Made by a program: the position numbers and the translations under genes
Notes under the pieces: generated by a model
Told to the model about the DNA's origin: nothing
What the model saw: only the letters and a program-made list of their open reading frames with translations
Databases searched by the model: none
Shown here: positions 14,627 to 23,730 of the stretch, piece after piece
Layout of the letters: every line of letters starts with the position of its first letter
Position numbering within the stretch: position 1 is the first letter of the stretch
Assembly: GCF_000770635.1 (NCBI RefSeq)
Contig: NZ_AVBF01000041.1
Coordinates: forward strand, 1-35,148
DNA length: 35,148 nt
DNA from: Pontibacillus yanchengensis Y32
Lineage (GTDB): Bacteria > Bacillota > Bacilli > Bacillales > BH030062
Reading direction: 5' to 3'

Positions 14627-15925
14627 TTACTGGTCTGCTTTGGTGAGGAGTGTTTGCGATAAGGTGGACAGGCTATCTGTTGTGCTGTTGATATCGCGGA
14701 TGGCGTCAACGATGGTATCTAAATCCTGTTTATTGCGGCCAAACATATCGATGTATTGGTCCATTTCCATGCGAACGGTGGTAAGTCCATTTGTTACTTG
14801 TTTCATATCGCTTTGGGAACGTGCTGTGGATTGATTCATTTCTTGCATAGATGTGAGTAGTTCATCAATGTTTGTGTTGCTCTCAACGGTCTTATTTTTA
14901 ATCTGATTGCTCATTTGTTTCGAGTTCTCTGCTAATTTACGAACTTCTTCGGCTACTACCGCAAATCCTTTTCCACTATCCCCTGCTCGCGCTGCTTCAA
15001 TCGAAGCATTCAAAGCTAATAGATTGGTTTGATCAGAGATATCTTCAATGTTTTTTGTGATGGATGTAATTTCTTTTGAGATCTCTTCTAGTTTCTCCAT
15101 GGTTTGCATGCTGTTATTAAATTGATCAAGCACTTCCTGGAATGATTCGATCATTTCTTGGACTTTCTTATCGTTTTGGTCCGTTAGCATAATCAGGTTC
15201 TTACTACTCTTTTGCGTTTTTTCCGTTTCGGCAAGAATGCTATCTGCCTTTTGAGATGTTTCATCCATCGACGCGTCTGTTTGTTGAACAGAGGCTGCAA
15301 CTTCTTGGCTAATCGTCACTAGCTCTTGGCGTAATAATTCATTTTTTTGGTTAGCTTGTTCGATTTCATTGATTCGCACTTGCAGGTAATAATCGACTAC
15401 TAATTGAGCATCTAAATTCAGGATATTTTGTACCGCAACCAATGTTTCACTTAGTTTCGCTGGTTCGTCCTGGTATAGCTCCACTACTTTCGGAATGAGT
15501 AACGAGCTAAGCGCAGAATAGGTTGCTAAAAACCACGCGATTGGTAGCTGCACGCCATTGTGGGTACTTCCAATACGCTTACGAAGCTCCATATACGCCT
15601 CATCGATTTCGCCAGAAAAAATACTATCAAAATAGCGGATGAACACCTTTTTCAACTGATTATTCGATGTATGAGCGTGGGCAATCCCCTTTAGTGTAGG
15701 GTGCTTGTACAAGTGTTCCAGCACGTTGTCCAACAACTCATCAGTCAATTCCAGCACGACAGGCTTTATTTCTTGTAATCTAGTTAAATGGGCCTTTGTT
15801 AAATGCATATAATGTAATCGTTGATTGAGATCCTCATTGCTTGTACGGATCTGTTCAACGTTTTGGTTATACGTTAAATCGGCAGTAAAACGGGGCTTCT
15901 TTTGCTTTCTCATTAATAGATTCAT
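14627..15925 (-). CDS. hemAT: HemAT-like globin-coupled chemoreceptor
   Basis: Soluble heme sensor joined to a methyl-accepting signalling domain, expected to report oxygen (or another gas) to CheA/CheW for aerotaxis. No membrane helix is present. The N-terminal sensor globin (about 25-185) has the proximal His122 in the RIGSTH motif. The C-terminal signalling domain (about 200-432) has the hairpin tip [18 protein letters not shown] and [14 protein letters not shown]. The 432-aa length equals that of B. subtilis HemAT as I recall it. The distal Tyr described for that protein seems replaced by Leu69. ATG start with GAGGTG 6 nt upstream. It sits between upp and glyA, where B. subtilis has no such gene. 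Confidence 0.9.
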   Translation of the reverse strand: MNLLMRKQKKPRFTADLTYNQNVEQIRTSNEDLNQRLHYMHLTKAHLTRLQEIKPVVLELTDELLDNVLEHLYKHPTLKGIAHAHTSNNQLKKVFIRYFDSIFSGEIDEAYMELRKRIGSTHNGVQLPIAWFLATYSALSSLLIPKVVELYQDEPAKLSETLVAVQNILNLDAQLVVDYYLQVRINEIEQANQKNELLRQELVTISQEVAASVQQTDASMDETSQKADSILAETEKTQKSSKNLIMLTDQNDKKVQEMIESFQEVLDQFNNSMQTMEKLEEISKEITSITKNIEDISDQTNLLALNASIEAARAGDSGKGFAVVAEEVRKLAENSKQMSNQIKNKTVESNTNIDELLTSMQEMNQSTARSQSDMKQVTNGLTTVRMEMDQYIDMFGRNKQDLDTIVDAIRDINSTTDSLSTLSQTLLTKADQ

Positions 15926-16113
15926 GTTTTCACCTCATTATTTTGTTTAACTTTTGTACAATTATTGTATAACTAATTATGAATGGTCGTATGTAAAAAC
16001 ACAAGCGATAATGGTTAAAAGGTCTCATATTTTTTTCTGATGTTGTAAAAAGAGCAGTTATGTAGGGGGTTGAGTAACAGGGCTGAATTTAGTCTTATTA
16101 CCTATATGCACAC

Positions 16114-16144
16114 AAAAAAGTGCCCCTCACCTATGAGGGGCACT
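16114..16144 (-). terminator. Rho-independent terminator of glyA
   Basis: An 11-bp perfect stem (AGTGCCCCTCA / TGAGGGGCACT) with a 4-nt loop, followed on the minus strand by a T-run. It lies 10 bp after the glyA stop. Confidence 0.95.
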
Positions 16145-16154
16145 CTGTAATCCA

Positions 16155-17396
16155 TTATACTGTTTGATACATCGGGAATTGGCTTGTTAATTCTTGTACA
16201 CGTTGTTTAGCTTCTTCTAGTTTCGCTTCGTCTTCATGATTGTTCAAGGTGAACGCAATGATAGATGCAATTTCATCCATTTCTTCCGCTTTGAAGCCTC
16301 TTGAAGTAACGGCTGCCGTTCCGATACGAAGGCCGCTTGTTACAAATGGACTTTCTGGGTCAAAAGGAATAGTGTTTTTGTTTGTTGTGATGCCGATATC
16401 ATCTAATGCTTTCTCGGCCACTTTACCTGTAAGGTTCAATGGGCGAAGATCTAAAAGTAACAGGTGATTGTCTGTACCACCAGAAACAAGACGCACGCCT
16501 TCTTTTTGCAAGGTTTCACCAAGACGCTTCGCATTATCGACGATTTGTTGGCTGTACTGCTTAAAGTCGTCTTGAAGGGCTTCCTTGAAGCTTACTCCCT
16601 TAGCTGCGATAACATGCATAAGTGGTCCACCTTGTAGACCTGGGAATACGTTTTTATCGATTTTCTTTGCGTATTCCTCTTTACATAAAATCATTCCGCC
16701 ACGAGGGCCACGTAATGTTTTATGCGTTGTAGTAGTAACGAAGTCAGCATATGGCACTGGGTTCGGGTGAACGCCTGTGGCAACTAGTCCTGCAATGTGT
16801 GCCATGTCGACCATTAAGTAAGCGCCAACTTCATCTGCAATTTCTTTGAATTTAGCAAAGTCAATGACACGGGAATAGGCACTAGCGCCTGCAACGATCA
16901 TTTTTGGTTGTACCTCTTTTGCTTTTTCACGTACGACCTCATAATCGATGACCTCTGTTTCTTCATCTACCCCGTAATCCACAAAGTTATAGAGCTTACC
17001 ACTGAAGTTTACACCACTACCATGTGTTAAGTGACCGCCATGATTGAGGTTCATACCTAGGACAGTGTCACCTGGTTCTAGCGCTGTAAAATAAACAGCC
17101 ATGTTCGCTTGGGCACCGGAGTGGGGCTGCACATTGGCATGGTCTGCGTTAAACAATTGCTTCGCACGATCGCGGGCAAGGTTCTCCGCGATATCTACGT
17201 ACTCACAACCACCATAGTAACGACGGCCTGGATAGCCTTCTGCATATTTGTTCGTAAGCACAGAACCTTGTGCTTCCATTACAGCCTCTGATACAAAGTT
17301 CTCTGAAGCAATCAGCTCAATCTTATCCTGCTGACGATCTTTTTCTAAATTAATCGCTTCTAACATTTCTGGATCTACTTGTTGTACGTGTTTCAT
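16155..17396 (-). CDS. glyA: Serine hydroxymethyltransferase
   Basis: PLP enzyme converting serine and tetrahydrofolate to glycine and 5,10-methylene-THF, the main source of one-carbon units. The 413-aa length is standard. The PLP-binding lysine is Lys226 in [14 protein letters not shown]. The [21 protein letters not shown] and PHSGAQAN motifs are intact. ATG start with GGGGGAG 7 nt upstream. It follows the ywlG-family gene by 37 bp and is probably cotranscribed with it, as in B. subtilis. Confidence 0.99.
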   Translation of the reverse strand: MKHVQQVDPEMLEAINLEKDRQQDKIELIASENFVSEAVMEAQGSVLTNKYAEGYPGRRYYGGCEYVDIAENLARDRAKQLFNADHANVQPHSGAQANMAVYFTALEPGDTVLGMNLNHGGHLTHGSGVNFSGKLYNFVDYGVDEETEVIDYEVVREKAKEVQPKMIVAGASAYSRVIDFAKFKEIADEVGAYLMVDMAHIAGLVATGVHPNPVPYADFVTTTTHKTLRGPRGGMILCKEEYAKKIDKNVFPGLQGGPLMHVIAAKGVSFKEALQDDFKQYSQQIVDNAKRLGETLQKEGVRLVSGGTDNHLLLLDLRPLNLTGKVAEKALDDIGITTNKNTIPFDPESPFVTSGLRIGTAAVTSRGFKAEEMDEIASIIAFTLNNHEDEAKLEEAKQRVQELTSQFPMYQTV

Positions 17397-17433
17397 TATT
17401 GGTCTCCCCCTTTACAATCATTGCCGCATCCTA

Positions 17434-18006
17434 TTAGTCACAGGTCACGGAATTTGCTTGTTTATTGTCATACACTGCTCGTTCTCCACCGATTAACTTT
17501 GGACGGGTTATGGCTGATGTGACATGCGCATGGCCAATTGTCTTTTGGGATAATCGAACAGGTACGGCTACACGTTTTAAATGCATTCCAATAAAGGTAT
17601 CTCCTATATCAATTCCAGCGTCGGCGCGAATTTCTTCCACTACGACTGGATTCGCAAAGTGTTGGAAGGCATAGGCTGCCATGGAACCGCCTGCTTTACG
17701 AACAGGAATAACAGATACCGCTTCAAGCTGAAATCGATCGGCTACTTCTTGTTCCACGACAAGTGCGCGATTGATATGTTCACAGCCTTGGAATGCCAAT
17801 TGAACACCTGTTGCTTCTTTCAATCGAGATAGTTCTTCAAACAAAATCTTAGCAATTTCTTCACTTCCAGAAGTTCCAATCCGTTCACCGGCTATTTCGC
17901 TCGTTGAACATCCAATAACAAAGAGCTGTCCCTTTGATAAAGTATTCTCCTCAATCCACTCATCGACGATGGCCTTACAATGCTGTTGAATATCCTCCAA
18001 AGCCAA
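17434..18006 (-). CDS. ywlG: UPF0340 / DUF436 family protein (YwlG-like)
   Basis: Conserved Firmicutes protein of unknown biochemical function, regularly found next to rpiB and glyA. Typical family segments are visible: [15 protein letters not shown] near the N-terminus, [13 protein letters not shown] in the middle and [13 protein letters not shown] at the C-terminus. I choose a TTG start that gives 190 aa, because AAAGGAGG lies 9 nt before it. An upstream TTG (197 aa) would place that ribosome binding site inside the gene, and the ATG in between touches it directly. Function should not be inferred from the neighbourhood alone. Confidence 0.88.
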   Translation of the reverse strand: MALEDIQQHCKAIVDEWIEENTLSKGQLFVIGCSTSEIAGERIGTSGSEEIAKILFEELSRLKEATGVQLAFQGCEHINRALVVEQEVADRFQLEAVSVIPVRKAGGSMAAYAFQHFANPVVVEEIRADAGIDIGDTFIGMHLKRVAVPVRLSQKTIGHAHVTSAITRPKLIGGERAVYDNKQANSVTCD

Positions 18007-18054
18007 CTGGACCATCCTCCTTTTCAAAAAGTTTCTTCAGTACCTTTTGTTATG

Positions 18055-18094
18055 AAAAAAGGAGAAGACTACAGCACCTGTTCCTTCTCCTTTT
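18055..18094 (-). terminator. Rho-independent terminator of rpiB
   Basis: Stem AAAAGGAGAAG / CTTCTCCTTTT followed by T on the minus strand. It lies between rpiB and the ywlG-family gene, so the latter needs its own promoter or read-through. Confidence 0.85.
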
Positions 18095-18116
18095 ATCCAC
18101 TTACTCATTACGGCTA

Positions 18117-18554
18117 TTATGCTTCATATTCGGCGATTTTGCCAACACGATTTGCGTGACGACCACCTTCAAATTCCGCTCCTAGCCACGTTTTTACAAT
18201 TTCGCGTGCAAGGCCTGGGCCGATGACACGTTCTCCCATTGTTAGTACGTTGGAATCATTATGCTCTTTTGTTACTTTTGCAGTAAATACATCATGAACT
18301 AGGGCACAGCGAATGCCTTTTACCTTGTTAGCGGAAATGGACATACCAATTCCTGTTCCGCAAATTAAGATGCCTCGGTCAAACTCACCATTCGCTACAC
18401 GTTCTGCAGCTGGAATTCCATAATCCGGATAATCGACTGAACCTTCACAGTCACAACCGATATCTTCATAGGAAATATTCATTTCCTCCAACACTTCCGC
18501 TACTTCTTTACGAAGATTCACTCCACCATGGTCTGATGCTAAAATCACTTTCAT
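18117..18554 (-). CDS. rpiB: Ribose-5-phosphate isomerase B
   Basis: Interconverts ribose 5-phosphate and ribulose 5-phosphate in the pentose phosphate pathway. The RpiB/LacAB-family sequence is 145 aa. The N-terminal ASDHGG (Asp8, His9) and the catalytic Cys65 in the ICGTGIGMSI loop are present. ATG start with GAGGTG 7 nt upstream. It lies 18 bp after the chemoreceptor gene and may be cotranscribed with it. Confidence 0.96.
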   Translation of the reverse strand: MKVILASDHGGVNLRKEVAEVLEEMNISYEDIGCDCEGSVDYPDYGIPAAERVANGEFDRGILICGTGIGMSISANKVKGIRCALVHDVFTAKVTKEHNDSNVLTMGERVIGPGLAREIVKTWLGAEFEGGRHANRVGKIAEYEA

Positions 18555-18572
18555 GACTTCTCACCTCTTTAT

Positions 18573-19868
18573 TTATTCTGTAATACTAAAGCGATGAATA
18601 TGTTGCTTTAGTTTTTGCGCTTGGTCTGAGAGCTCATAGGAAATCCGATCAATCTCTTGGATCAGATTTGCTTGTTCTTGTACAGAGGCGCTCACTTGTT
18701 GGGTGCCTGCTGACGTTTCTTCTGCAATCGCTGATACTTCCTGCGATTGCTGAGATGTTGCTTGAAGCAAACGAAGCTGATGGTCTACTAAACTGTTGAT
18801 TTCGGTGACGGATGTCGCCATTTCATGGACAGAGCTAGACATCGTAGCAATCGCTTGATTGGTTTCTTCCCCTTTATCAGCCTCTGTACGAGCAAATTGT
18901 ACTTGCTCTTTGATTTGACTTACGACGTTGGTTACGTCTGTCTGCATATTTGCAATGAGATCTGAAATACCTTGTACAGCTTTCGCGCTCTCATCTGCTA
19001 ATTTTCTCACTTCTTCTGCCACGACTGCAAACCCTTTTCCTTGTTCACCTGCACGAGCTGCTTCTATGGAGGCGTTTAAAGCTAATAAATTCGTTTGTTC
19101 TGCGATATCTCCAACAAGAGAAATAATATCTTCTACTTTTTTCGCATTCGTTTCTAGACGGCCTACGGCTTCTAAGGAAACTTCTTGTTCTTTTGAAATG
19201 TTTTGAATACCTGTTACCAACGAATGAATTGTCTTTTTCCCATCTTCGAGTGTCGACAGCATATGGTTGGATAACTGATGGGAATGTTGGGCTTTTTCTT
19301 GAACTTGAGTAGCAAGTTGCGTTGATTCGTCTATTGATTCTGCTGTGTTTTGTATGGCGTTGGAGGAGTTCTCTGCACCTTGCGAAATTTCTTGTATGGT
19401 TTCGCCAATCAGTTGTGCTTGCTGGGATGCCTGGTCTGCAGCTTTCTTAATGTCCGTTACGGATTGATTTGTTTCTTCAAAATTTTGATCAATATTATGT
19501 ACCATTTCCCGTAGGTTGCCCATCATTGTTTCAAAAGCTGTCCCTAATGAACGAATTTCATCATCTGATTTGGAAACAACTACTTCATCACTAATTTGTC
19601 CCTCTGCAGCGAGGGCGGCCGCTGTTTCTAATTGGTGCAATGGCTTCGTGATAAAACCTGCGGCAAAATAAGCTAAGATGCCTGACCAAAGCACTCCCAA
19701 CCCTAACGTAATAATCGTAAATGTCATTTCTGGAAGACTTATGTGTTGCTGAATCCAATCGTAAAGCACATAAATAAACAAAGCACTTGTCGAGTATGTA
19801 ACCACCGCCAAGACAGAGATGAATAACACCAATTTAAGACGGAGACTAAATCGATACCTCTTTTTCAC
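18573..19868 (-). CDS. Methyl-accepting chemotaxis protein with almost no extracellular domain
   Basis: Membrane chemoreceptor of 431 aa. Two membrane helices (about 12-36 and 50-72) are joined by only a dozen or so residues outside the cell. A HAMP domain (about 73-125) and a signalling domain follow, with the hairpin tip [19 protein letters not shown] and [14 protein letters not shown]. With no room for a periplasmic-type sensor, it must sense through the membrane, HAMP or cytoplasmic part, or through a partner. The start is GTG, with a GA-rich sequence upstream. It is inserted between ywlE and rpiB, which are adjacent in B. subtilis. Confidence 0.93.
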   Translation of the reverse strand: MKKRYRFSLRLKLVLFISVLAVVTYSTSALFIYVLYDWIQQHISLPEMTFTIITLGLGVLWSGILAYFAAGFITKPLHQLETAAALAAEGQISDEVVVSKSDDEIRSLGTAFETMMGNLREMVHNIDQNFEETNQSVTDIKKAADQASQQAQLIGETIQEISQGAENSSNAIQNTAESIDESTQLATQVQEKAQHSHQLSNHMLSTLEDGKKTIHSLVTGIQNISKEQEVSLEAVGRLETNAKKVEDIISLVGDIAEQTNLLALNASIEAARAGEQGKGFAVVAEEVRKLADESAKAVQGISDLIANMQTDVTNVVSQIKEQVQFARTEADKGEETNQAIATMSSSVHEMATSVTEINSLVDHQLRLLQATSQQSQEVSAIAEETSAGTQQVSASVQEQANLIQEIDRISYELSDQAQKLKQHIHRFSITE

Positions 19869-19904
19869 CTTCTATTTCCCCCAATACCATTCCTATTCTT
19901 ATCT

Positions 19905-20519
19905 TCACTTATTGTCTATCTTTTTGATAAGAAGTTCAATATGTTTTTCAATTTCCGCCAAGGTTTGTTCGTAGACGGATAATTCCCCTCCAAAAGGGTC
20001 AGAAACATCTATATTAGGTTGGTTGGCTTCGATTTCTTTTATGAGTTCGATTTCCTCTTTTAAATGGTCATGTAATGCTTTCTCCATCGCTTGCTGATCC
20101 TTGTATTTGCTCGCATGCTTTTGCAAAAAGACAGCCTTTTTATCCTCGAGGGTGGAATAAGCCTGTTTCAATTGCTCCCATTGATCCTCTTCGTTATTAA
20201 TAACGTATTCTTTTAATGTGAAAATAAACGGTTCATAGTTCGGATACTCCATGATTAGGCTCTGCTTGTGCTCTTTCGTCATGGTTAAGATTAAATCAGC
20301 CCACCTCATCACTTCTGGAGAAACAGGTTGAGAAACATGGTCTATATCAATCCCACGTGCTTTTAATACCTCTTCGGACCCTTTAGATATACGGGCTCCT
20401 TTATGAGCAAACAACCCAGCTGATTTCGCATCAAAGCCTGGATGTTTTTCCTTTAGTATAGCTTCTGCCATCGGACTACGGCACGTATTTCCTGTGCAGA
20501 CAAATAGTATTTTCTTCAT
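19905..20519 (-). CDS. ywlE: Protein-arginine phosphatase (YwlE-type low-molecular-weight phosphatase)
   Basis: Low-molecular-weight phosphatase fold; YwlE removes phosphate from arginine residues marked by the kinase McsB. The P-loop CTGNTCRSP holds nucleophile Cys8 and Arg14. Thr12 occupies the position that in B. subtilis YwlE (Thr11) selects phosphoarginine over phosphotyrosine. The catalytic acid loop DPFGG is present near residue 175. At 204 aa the protein is about 50 aa longer than the usual 150; the extra, highly charged helical stretch (about 120-165) precedes the DPFGG loop. ATG start with GGAGGG 8 nt upstream; a longer frame is ruled out by the promoter -10. Confidence 0.9.
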   Translation of the reverse strand: MKKILFVCTGNTCRSPMAEAILKEKHPGFDAKSAGLFAHKGARISKGSEEVLKARGIDIDHVSQPVSPEVMRWADLILTMTKEHKQSLIMEYPNYEPFIFTLKEYVINNEEDQWEQLKQAYSTLEDKKAVFLQKHASKYKDQQAMEKALHDHLKEEIELIKEIEANQPNIDVSDPFGGELSVYEQTLAEIEKHIELLIKKIDNK

Positions 20520-20551
20520 GTCAGACCCTCCGAAATTATCCTTCACCCCTC

Positions 20552-20560
20552 ATTATAACA
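20552..20560 (-). promoter_or_regulatory. Extended -10 promoter of ywlE
   Basis: Minus-strand TGTTATAAT, a TGN-extended -10 box, lies 33 bp before the ywlE ATG. The -35 region is poor. The predicted transcript start is near 20545. Confidence 0.65.
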
Positions 20561-20651
20561 TAAAGAAATGCTCTAGGGAGGCCTGCGAATGCTGGCTAAC
20601 GGGATGGTGGGTTGGCCGGGATTTCTGGTGTTTTAGCGCGTTTTTGAAGTT

Positions 20652-20765
20652 GGAGTGGGAGTTTGGATTGGAGCGACTTTTGTTGCTTTCCGAGCGACAA
20701 TTGCAATATTGGAGCAACTTTCGGAAATCTGGAGCGAGATTTTGATATTTGGAGCGACCGCCCTC
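20652..20765. repeat. Short repeat array 4 (GGAGCGAC units)
   Basis: GGAGCGAC-type cores (variants CGAGCGAC, GGAGCAAC, GGAGCGAG) start at 20670, 20691, 20711, 20731 and 20751, spaced 21, 20, 20 and 20 bp, with a weak GGAGTGGG at 20652. The array lies between the terminator of the rhodanese/lactamase gene and the ywlE promoter. Confidence 0.85.
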
Positions 20766-20844
20766 CTGCGCTAGTTTCGTGCTCCAGACGGGCTGCACCA
20801 TCCGCGCAAGACTGCCCAACCCCGCTCCACCTACCGCAACGCAT

Positions 20845-20877
20845 ACAAAAAAGCCAGGGCTCCTGACCCTGGCTTTC
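20845..20877 (-). terminator. Rho-independent terminator of the sulfur operon
   Basis: Stem AAAGCCAGGG / CCCTGGCTTT with a 7-nt loop, followed on the minus strand by a T-run, shortly after the stop codon. Confidence 0.92.
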
Positions 20878-20892
20878 CATCTCACCAATCCC

Positions 20893-22017
20893 TTAAACTG
20901 CGCAGCGATTTGGACCTACTTCCATTTCACGGCGTTCGTCTTCATCTGGATTTTTCTGACCCATATTGGTTTTGCGAATTTCTTCATGACTGTTTGGTTG
21001 TGGTGGAAGATTGTCTGTAACAAGATGCTTAAACTCTTGTTCATCTTGTACATTTAAGCGGTCGTTCTTTTGATACAGTTCTTTTAATTTGGCATGAACT
21101 GTACCATCTTCGTTGATCTCCTCCATTTTTCCGAAGTGGGCTGGAAGGACGATTAGATCTTGCTCCACGTTTTGGTAGCGTTCATAAAGTGTTTCGCGTA
21201 AGTCATCTACCCAATCTTCAGCTTTTCCAGCTAAATCTGGGCGACCAATGGATTCCACGAACAAGATATCTCCTGTCATCAAGTACGTTTGATCGACGAT
21301 AAAGCTTGTACTTCCACTTGTATGTCCAGGGGAATAGAAAGCGTCGATGTTTACAGCGTTTCCTACTGTAACTTCTGCTCCATCTTCCATCTTTTTATAG
21401 TCAAATGTTAAACCTTCATCATCTTTTGGTGGGAAGTAGTAAGCAGCGTCAGTTTGATCCGCTAATGTTTTTCCGCCTGAAATATGATCTGCGTGAAGGT
21501 GCGTGTCTAGTACATATTTAATCTCAACACCTTTTTCGCTAGCAAACTGCTTGTACGTGTCAATCATACGGACAGCATCGACTACCGCTGCTTCTCCATT
21601 GGCAATGACCATGTAAGAAAGACAGCCTTTGCCGATTCGTATAAACTGATAGAGCTCGCCTCCGTTGGATAAATCACCAATCTTCATTGGTTCAAGGTGC
21701 TCACTCCAAGCTGTCATGCCACCTTCGAGATGGGTGATGTTTTGGACTCCAGCTTCTTCAAGCATTGTAACGGCTTTTTGTGATGAGATTCCTTTTGCAC
21801 ACACAACATAGATATTTTTATCTTCTGGAAGCTGTTCCTTAACGTCCTCTACTCCATTTTCCAATTGCTTATAAGGGACATTCAAACTGCGCACATTACG
21901 TCCTTGAATAGCCCAATCACTATAGTCCTCTTCTTTCCGAATATCAAGTAGAAATACTTCTTCTCCTGCTAAAATCTTTTGTGCTAATTCCTTAACTGTT
22001 AACGGTTGTAATGCCAT
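20893..22017 (-). CDS. Rhodanese / metallo-beta-lactamase fusion, probable persulfide dioxygenase
   Basis: A 374-aa cytoplasmic fusion. The N-terminal rhodanese domain (about 8-108) has candidate active-site Cys73 in VVCAKGISS. The metallo-beta-lactamase domain (about 118-330) has THLHADH (His173, His175, Asp177, His178), His232 (GHTSGS), Asp250 and His294, the ligand pattern of ETHE1-type persulfide dioxygenases that oxidise glutathione- or low-molecular-weight thiol persulfide to sulfite. The C-terminal tail is charged and ends RCAV. ATG start with GGAGG 8 nt upstream. It lies 62 bp downstream of a TauE exporter, suggesting sulfite made here is exported. The rhodanese is N-terminal, whereas in staphylococcal CstB it is C-terminal. 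Confidence 0.88.
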   Translation of the reverse strand: MALQPLTVKELAQKILAGEEVFLLDIRKEEDYSDWAIQGRNVRSLNVPYKQLENGVEDVKEQLPEDKNIYVVCAKGISSQKAVTMLEEAGVQNITHLEGGMTAWSEHLEPMKIGDLSNGGELYQFIRIGKGCLSYMVIANGEAAVVDAVRMIDTYKQFASEKGVEIKYVLDTHLHADHISGGKTLADQTDAAYYFPPKDDEGLTFDYKKMEDGAEVTVGNAVNIDAFYSPGHTSGSTSFIVDQTYLMTGDILFVESIGRPDLAGKAEDWVDDLRETLYERYQNVEQDLIVLPAHFGKMEEINEDGTVHAKLKELYQKNDRLNVQDEQEFKHLVTDNLPPQPNSHEEIRKTNMGQKNPDEDERREMEVGPNRCAV

Positions 22018-22079
22018 GTTAAATACCTCCATAAAACAGATTTTAATAAGAAAAGCTCTTTATGTTCACTATCTTTCAC

Positions 22080-22856
22080 CTACAGTAAAATATCTGTCCA
22101 TACTTTAATCGCAGTACCAATAATCAATACCGCTAAAATAACCTGCAACACCTTCGTATTTACTGTTTTACCGGCTTTCGCACCTAATTGTGACGTAATG
22201 ATACTTGCTACAGCGATGACCAATGCTGGTAGTAGCGGCACGTCTCCGGAAAACAGTTTCCCTGTAACGGCACCGATTGAGGATATGAAGGTAATCGCCA
22301 ATGAAGATGCGATGGTTACCCTTGTTGGTATATGCAATACCACCAACATAATTGGCACTAGTAAAAAGGCACCTCCTGCCCCTACAATACCTGCTCCGAC
22401 ACCTACGACAAATGCTGATACAGCAGCAATTGGTTTGGAAAACGCAATGTCTTCTATTGCAGTAGTATCATCACTGGTAGGTACAAACATCATCACTACA
22501 GCAACGAGCGCTAAGATGCCATATACTAAATTAATCGTCTGTTCTGATAAATATGTGGCACCAAAACCACCAATCAAGCTACCAATGAGCACGGAAACGC
22601 CCATCGTAAGAATGAGTGGTTTATGAAGGTAGTTCCCTTTTCGATACCCAAGAACCCCTCCAAAAGACGCAACAAGAACCTGGACAGCTACAACGCCTGC
22701 AGCAGTATGAGCACTAAACCCATCAAAGCCTAGTAATGGTGGAATGTACAACAACATAGGATAATTTACGATTGCTCCTCCAATGCCTACTAAACCAGAC
22801 ACGAAGGATCCAATGAGCCCGATGACAAAAATCGTTAGTAAAAATGCGATATCCAT
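22080..22856 (-). CDS. TauE/SafE-family sulfur-compound exporter
   Basis: Integral membrane protein of 258 aa with about eight hydrophobic helices in two halves. Each half opens with the family's Gly-rich motif: VSGLVGIGGAIVNYPML near residue 20 and VGAGIVGAGGAFLLVPIML near residue 155. TauE/SafE proteins move sulfite, sulfoacetate or related anions. The start is an ATG with GAGGTG about 8 nt upstream; an in-frame GTG 39 bp earlier is possible. With the downstream persulfide dioxygenase it forms a plausible sulfide or persulfide detoxification unit. Confidence 0.88.
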   Translation of the reverse strand: MDIAFLLTIFVIGLIGSFVSGLVGIGGAIVNYPMLLYIPPLLGFDGFSAHTAAGVVAVQVLVASFGGVLGYRKGNYLHKPLILTMGVSVLIGSLIGGFGATYLSEQTINLVYGILALVAVVMMFVPTSDDTTAIEDIAFSKPIAAVSAFVVGVGAGIVGAGGAFLLVPIMLVVLHIPTRVTIASSLAITFISSIGAVTGKLFSGDVPLLPALVIAVASIITSQLGAKAGKTVNTKVLQVILAVLIIGTAIKVWTDILL

Positions 22857-23054
22857 GGATTTAGCACCTCGCTCTACATCAAGCTTTTCGAGCACTTCCT
22901 TTTCTTCTACAAGCTTTCCATACTATTCAATGTTTCACTCGTTCCATATATATCCTTAGCCCCCACAATATACCCCTACCACTATTTTTGATATATTAAA
23001 CAAGAAACATAGTCTAATTAGGTTTGAACACGCTTCCTTTCAATAAAAGGACAT

Positions 23055-23090
23055 AAAAAAAGAGCTTGGAATTGTACTATTCCAAGCTCC
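23055..23090 (-). terminator. Rho-independent terminator of mntP
   Basis: An 11-bp stem (GAGCTTGGAAT / ATTCCAAGCTC) with a 6-nt loop and a run of seven T on the minus strand. Confidence 0.93.
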
Positions 23091-23103
23091 ATTTAAAACA
23101 TAT

Positions 23104-23661
23104 TCACCCAAAGATAAGCTGTAAGCCAAATCCACATAGGATACTTCCGCCTAGCATTTCGCTATATGTACCTAACAACCCTTGTACTTTTCTTCCTAAC
23201 AACAAGCCAATCCAAGTTAATACCATGCTTGCGATACCGAACAAAAGTAAGGTCATGACTGTTCTTACCCCGAACATACCTAAACTAAGTCCTACTGAGA
23301 AACTATCCAAACTAACACTTAACGCGAACACAATTAGGCCAAATCCAATTGGTGATAATGCAGGTTCATCATCCTTTTTAAAAGAGGATCGGAACATTTG
23401 CACACCTAAAATAATTAATAAGGCTCCACCGCCCATAGTTGTGAAGGAGCCAAGTTGATTGGAAAGAAAACGACCTAATACCATTCCGGAAAATGGCATA
23501 ATGATATGAAACATACCCACCGTAAACCCAATGATGGCTATTCTGCGTAATCGTAAAGGGATCATCCCCATCCCTAATCCGACTGAGAACGCATCCATCC
23601 CTAAGGCTAGCGCCATTAAGGATAATGTTATCATCTCTCCTACAAAAGGAATCGACCCCAT
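23104..23661 (-). CDS. mntP: Manganese efflux pump MntP (YwlD)
   Basis: Membrane exporter of Mn(II), 185 aa with six predicted helices. The two half-repeats carry the conserved acidic motifs [14 protein letters not shown] (near residue 20) and [14 protein letters not shown] (near residue 115). ATG start with GGGGAG about 6 nt upstream. It follows ywlC by 69 bp, as in B. subtilis. No yybP-ykoY riboswitch fits in this short leader. Confidence 0.95.
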   Translation of the reverse strand: MGSIPFVGEMITLSLMALALGMDAFSVGLGMGMIPLRLRRIAIIGFTVGMFHIIMPFSGMVLGRFLSNQLGSFTTMGGGALLIILGVQMFRSSFKKDDEPALSPIGFGLIVFALSVSLDSFSVGLSLGMFGVRTVMTLLLFGIASMVLTWIGLLLGRKVQGLLGTYSEMLGGSILCGFGLQLIFG

Positions 23662-23730
23662 TCCTACTCCCCCTCGGACATGCTAATTCATCATATGCAG
23701 TCCAAGCTGGAGTTAGAAGGAACGCTTTTA

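Noticed and set aside
23662-23730. yybP-ykoY manganese riboswitch ahead of mntP
   Set aside because: The intergenic space is only 69 bp and no matching stem pattern is seen.
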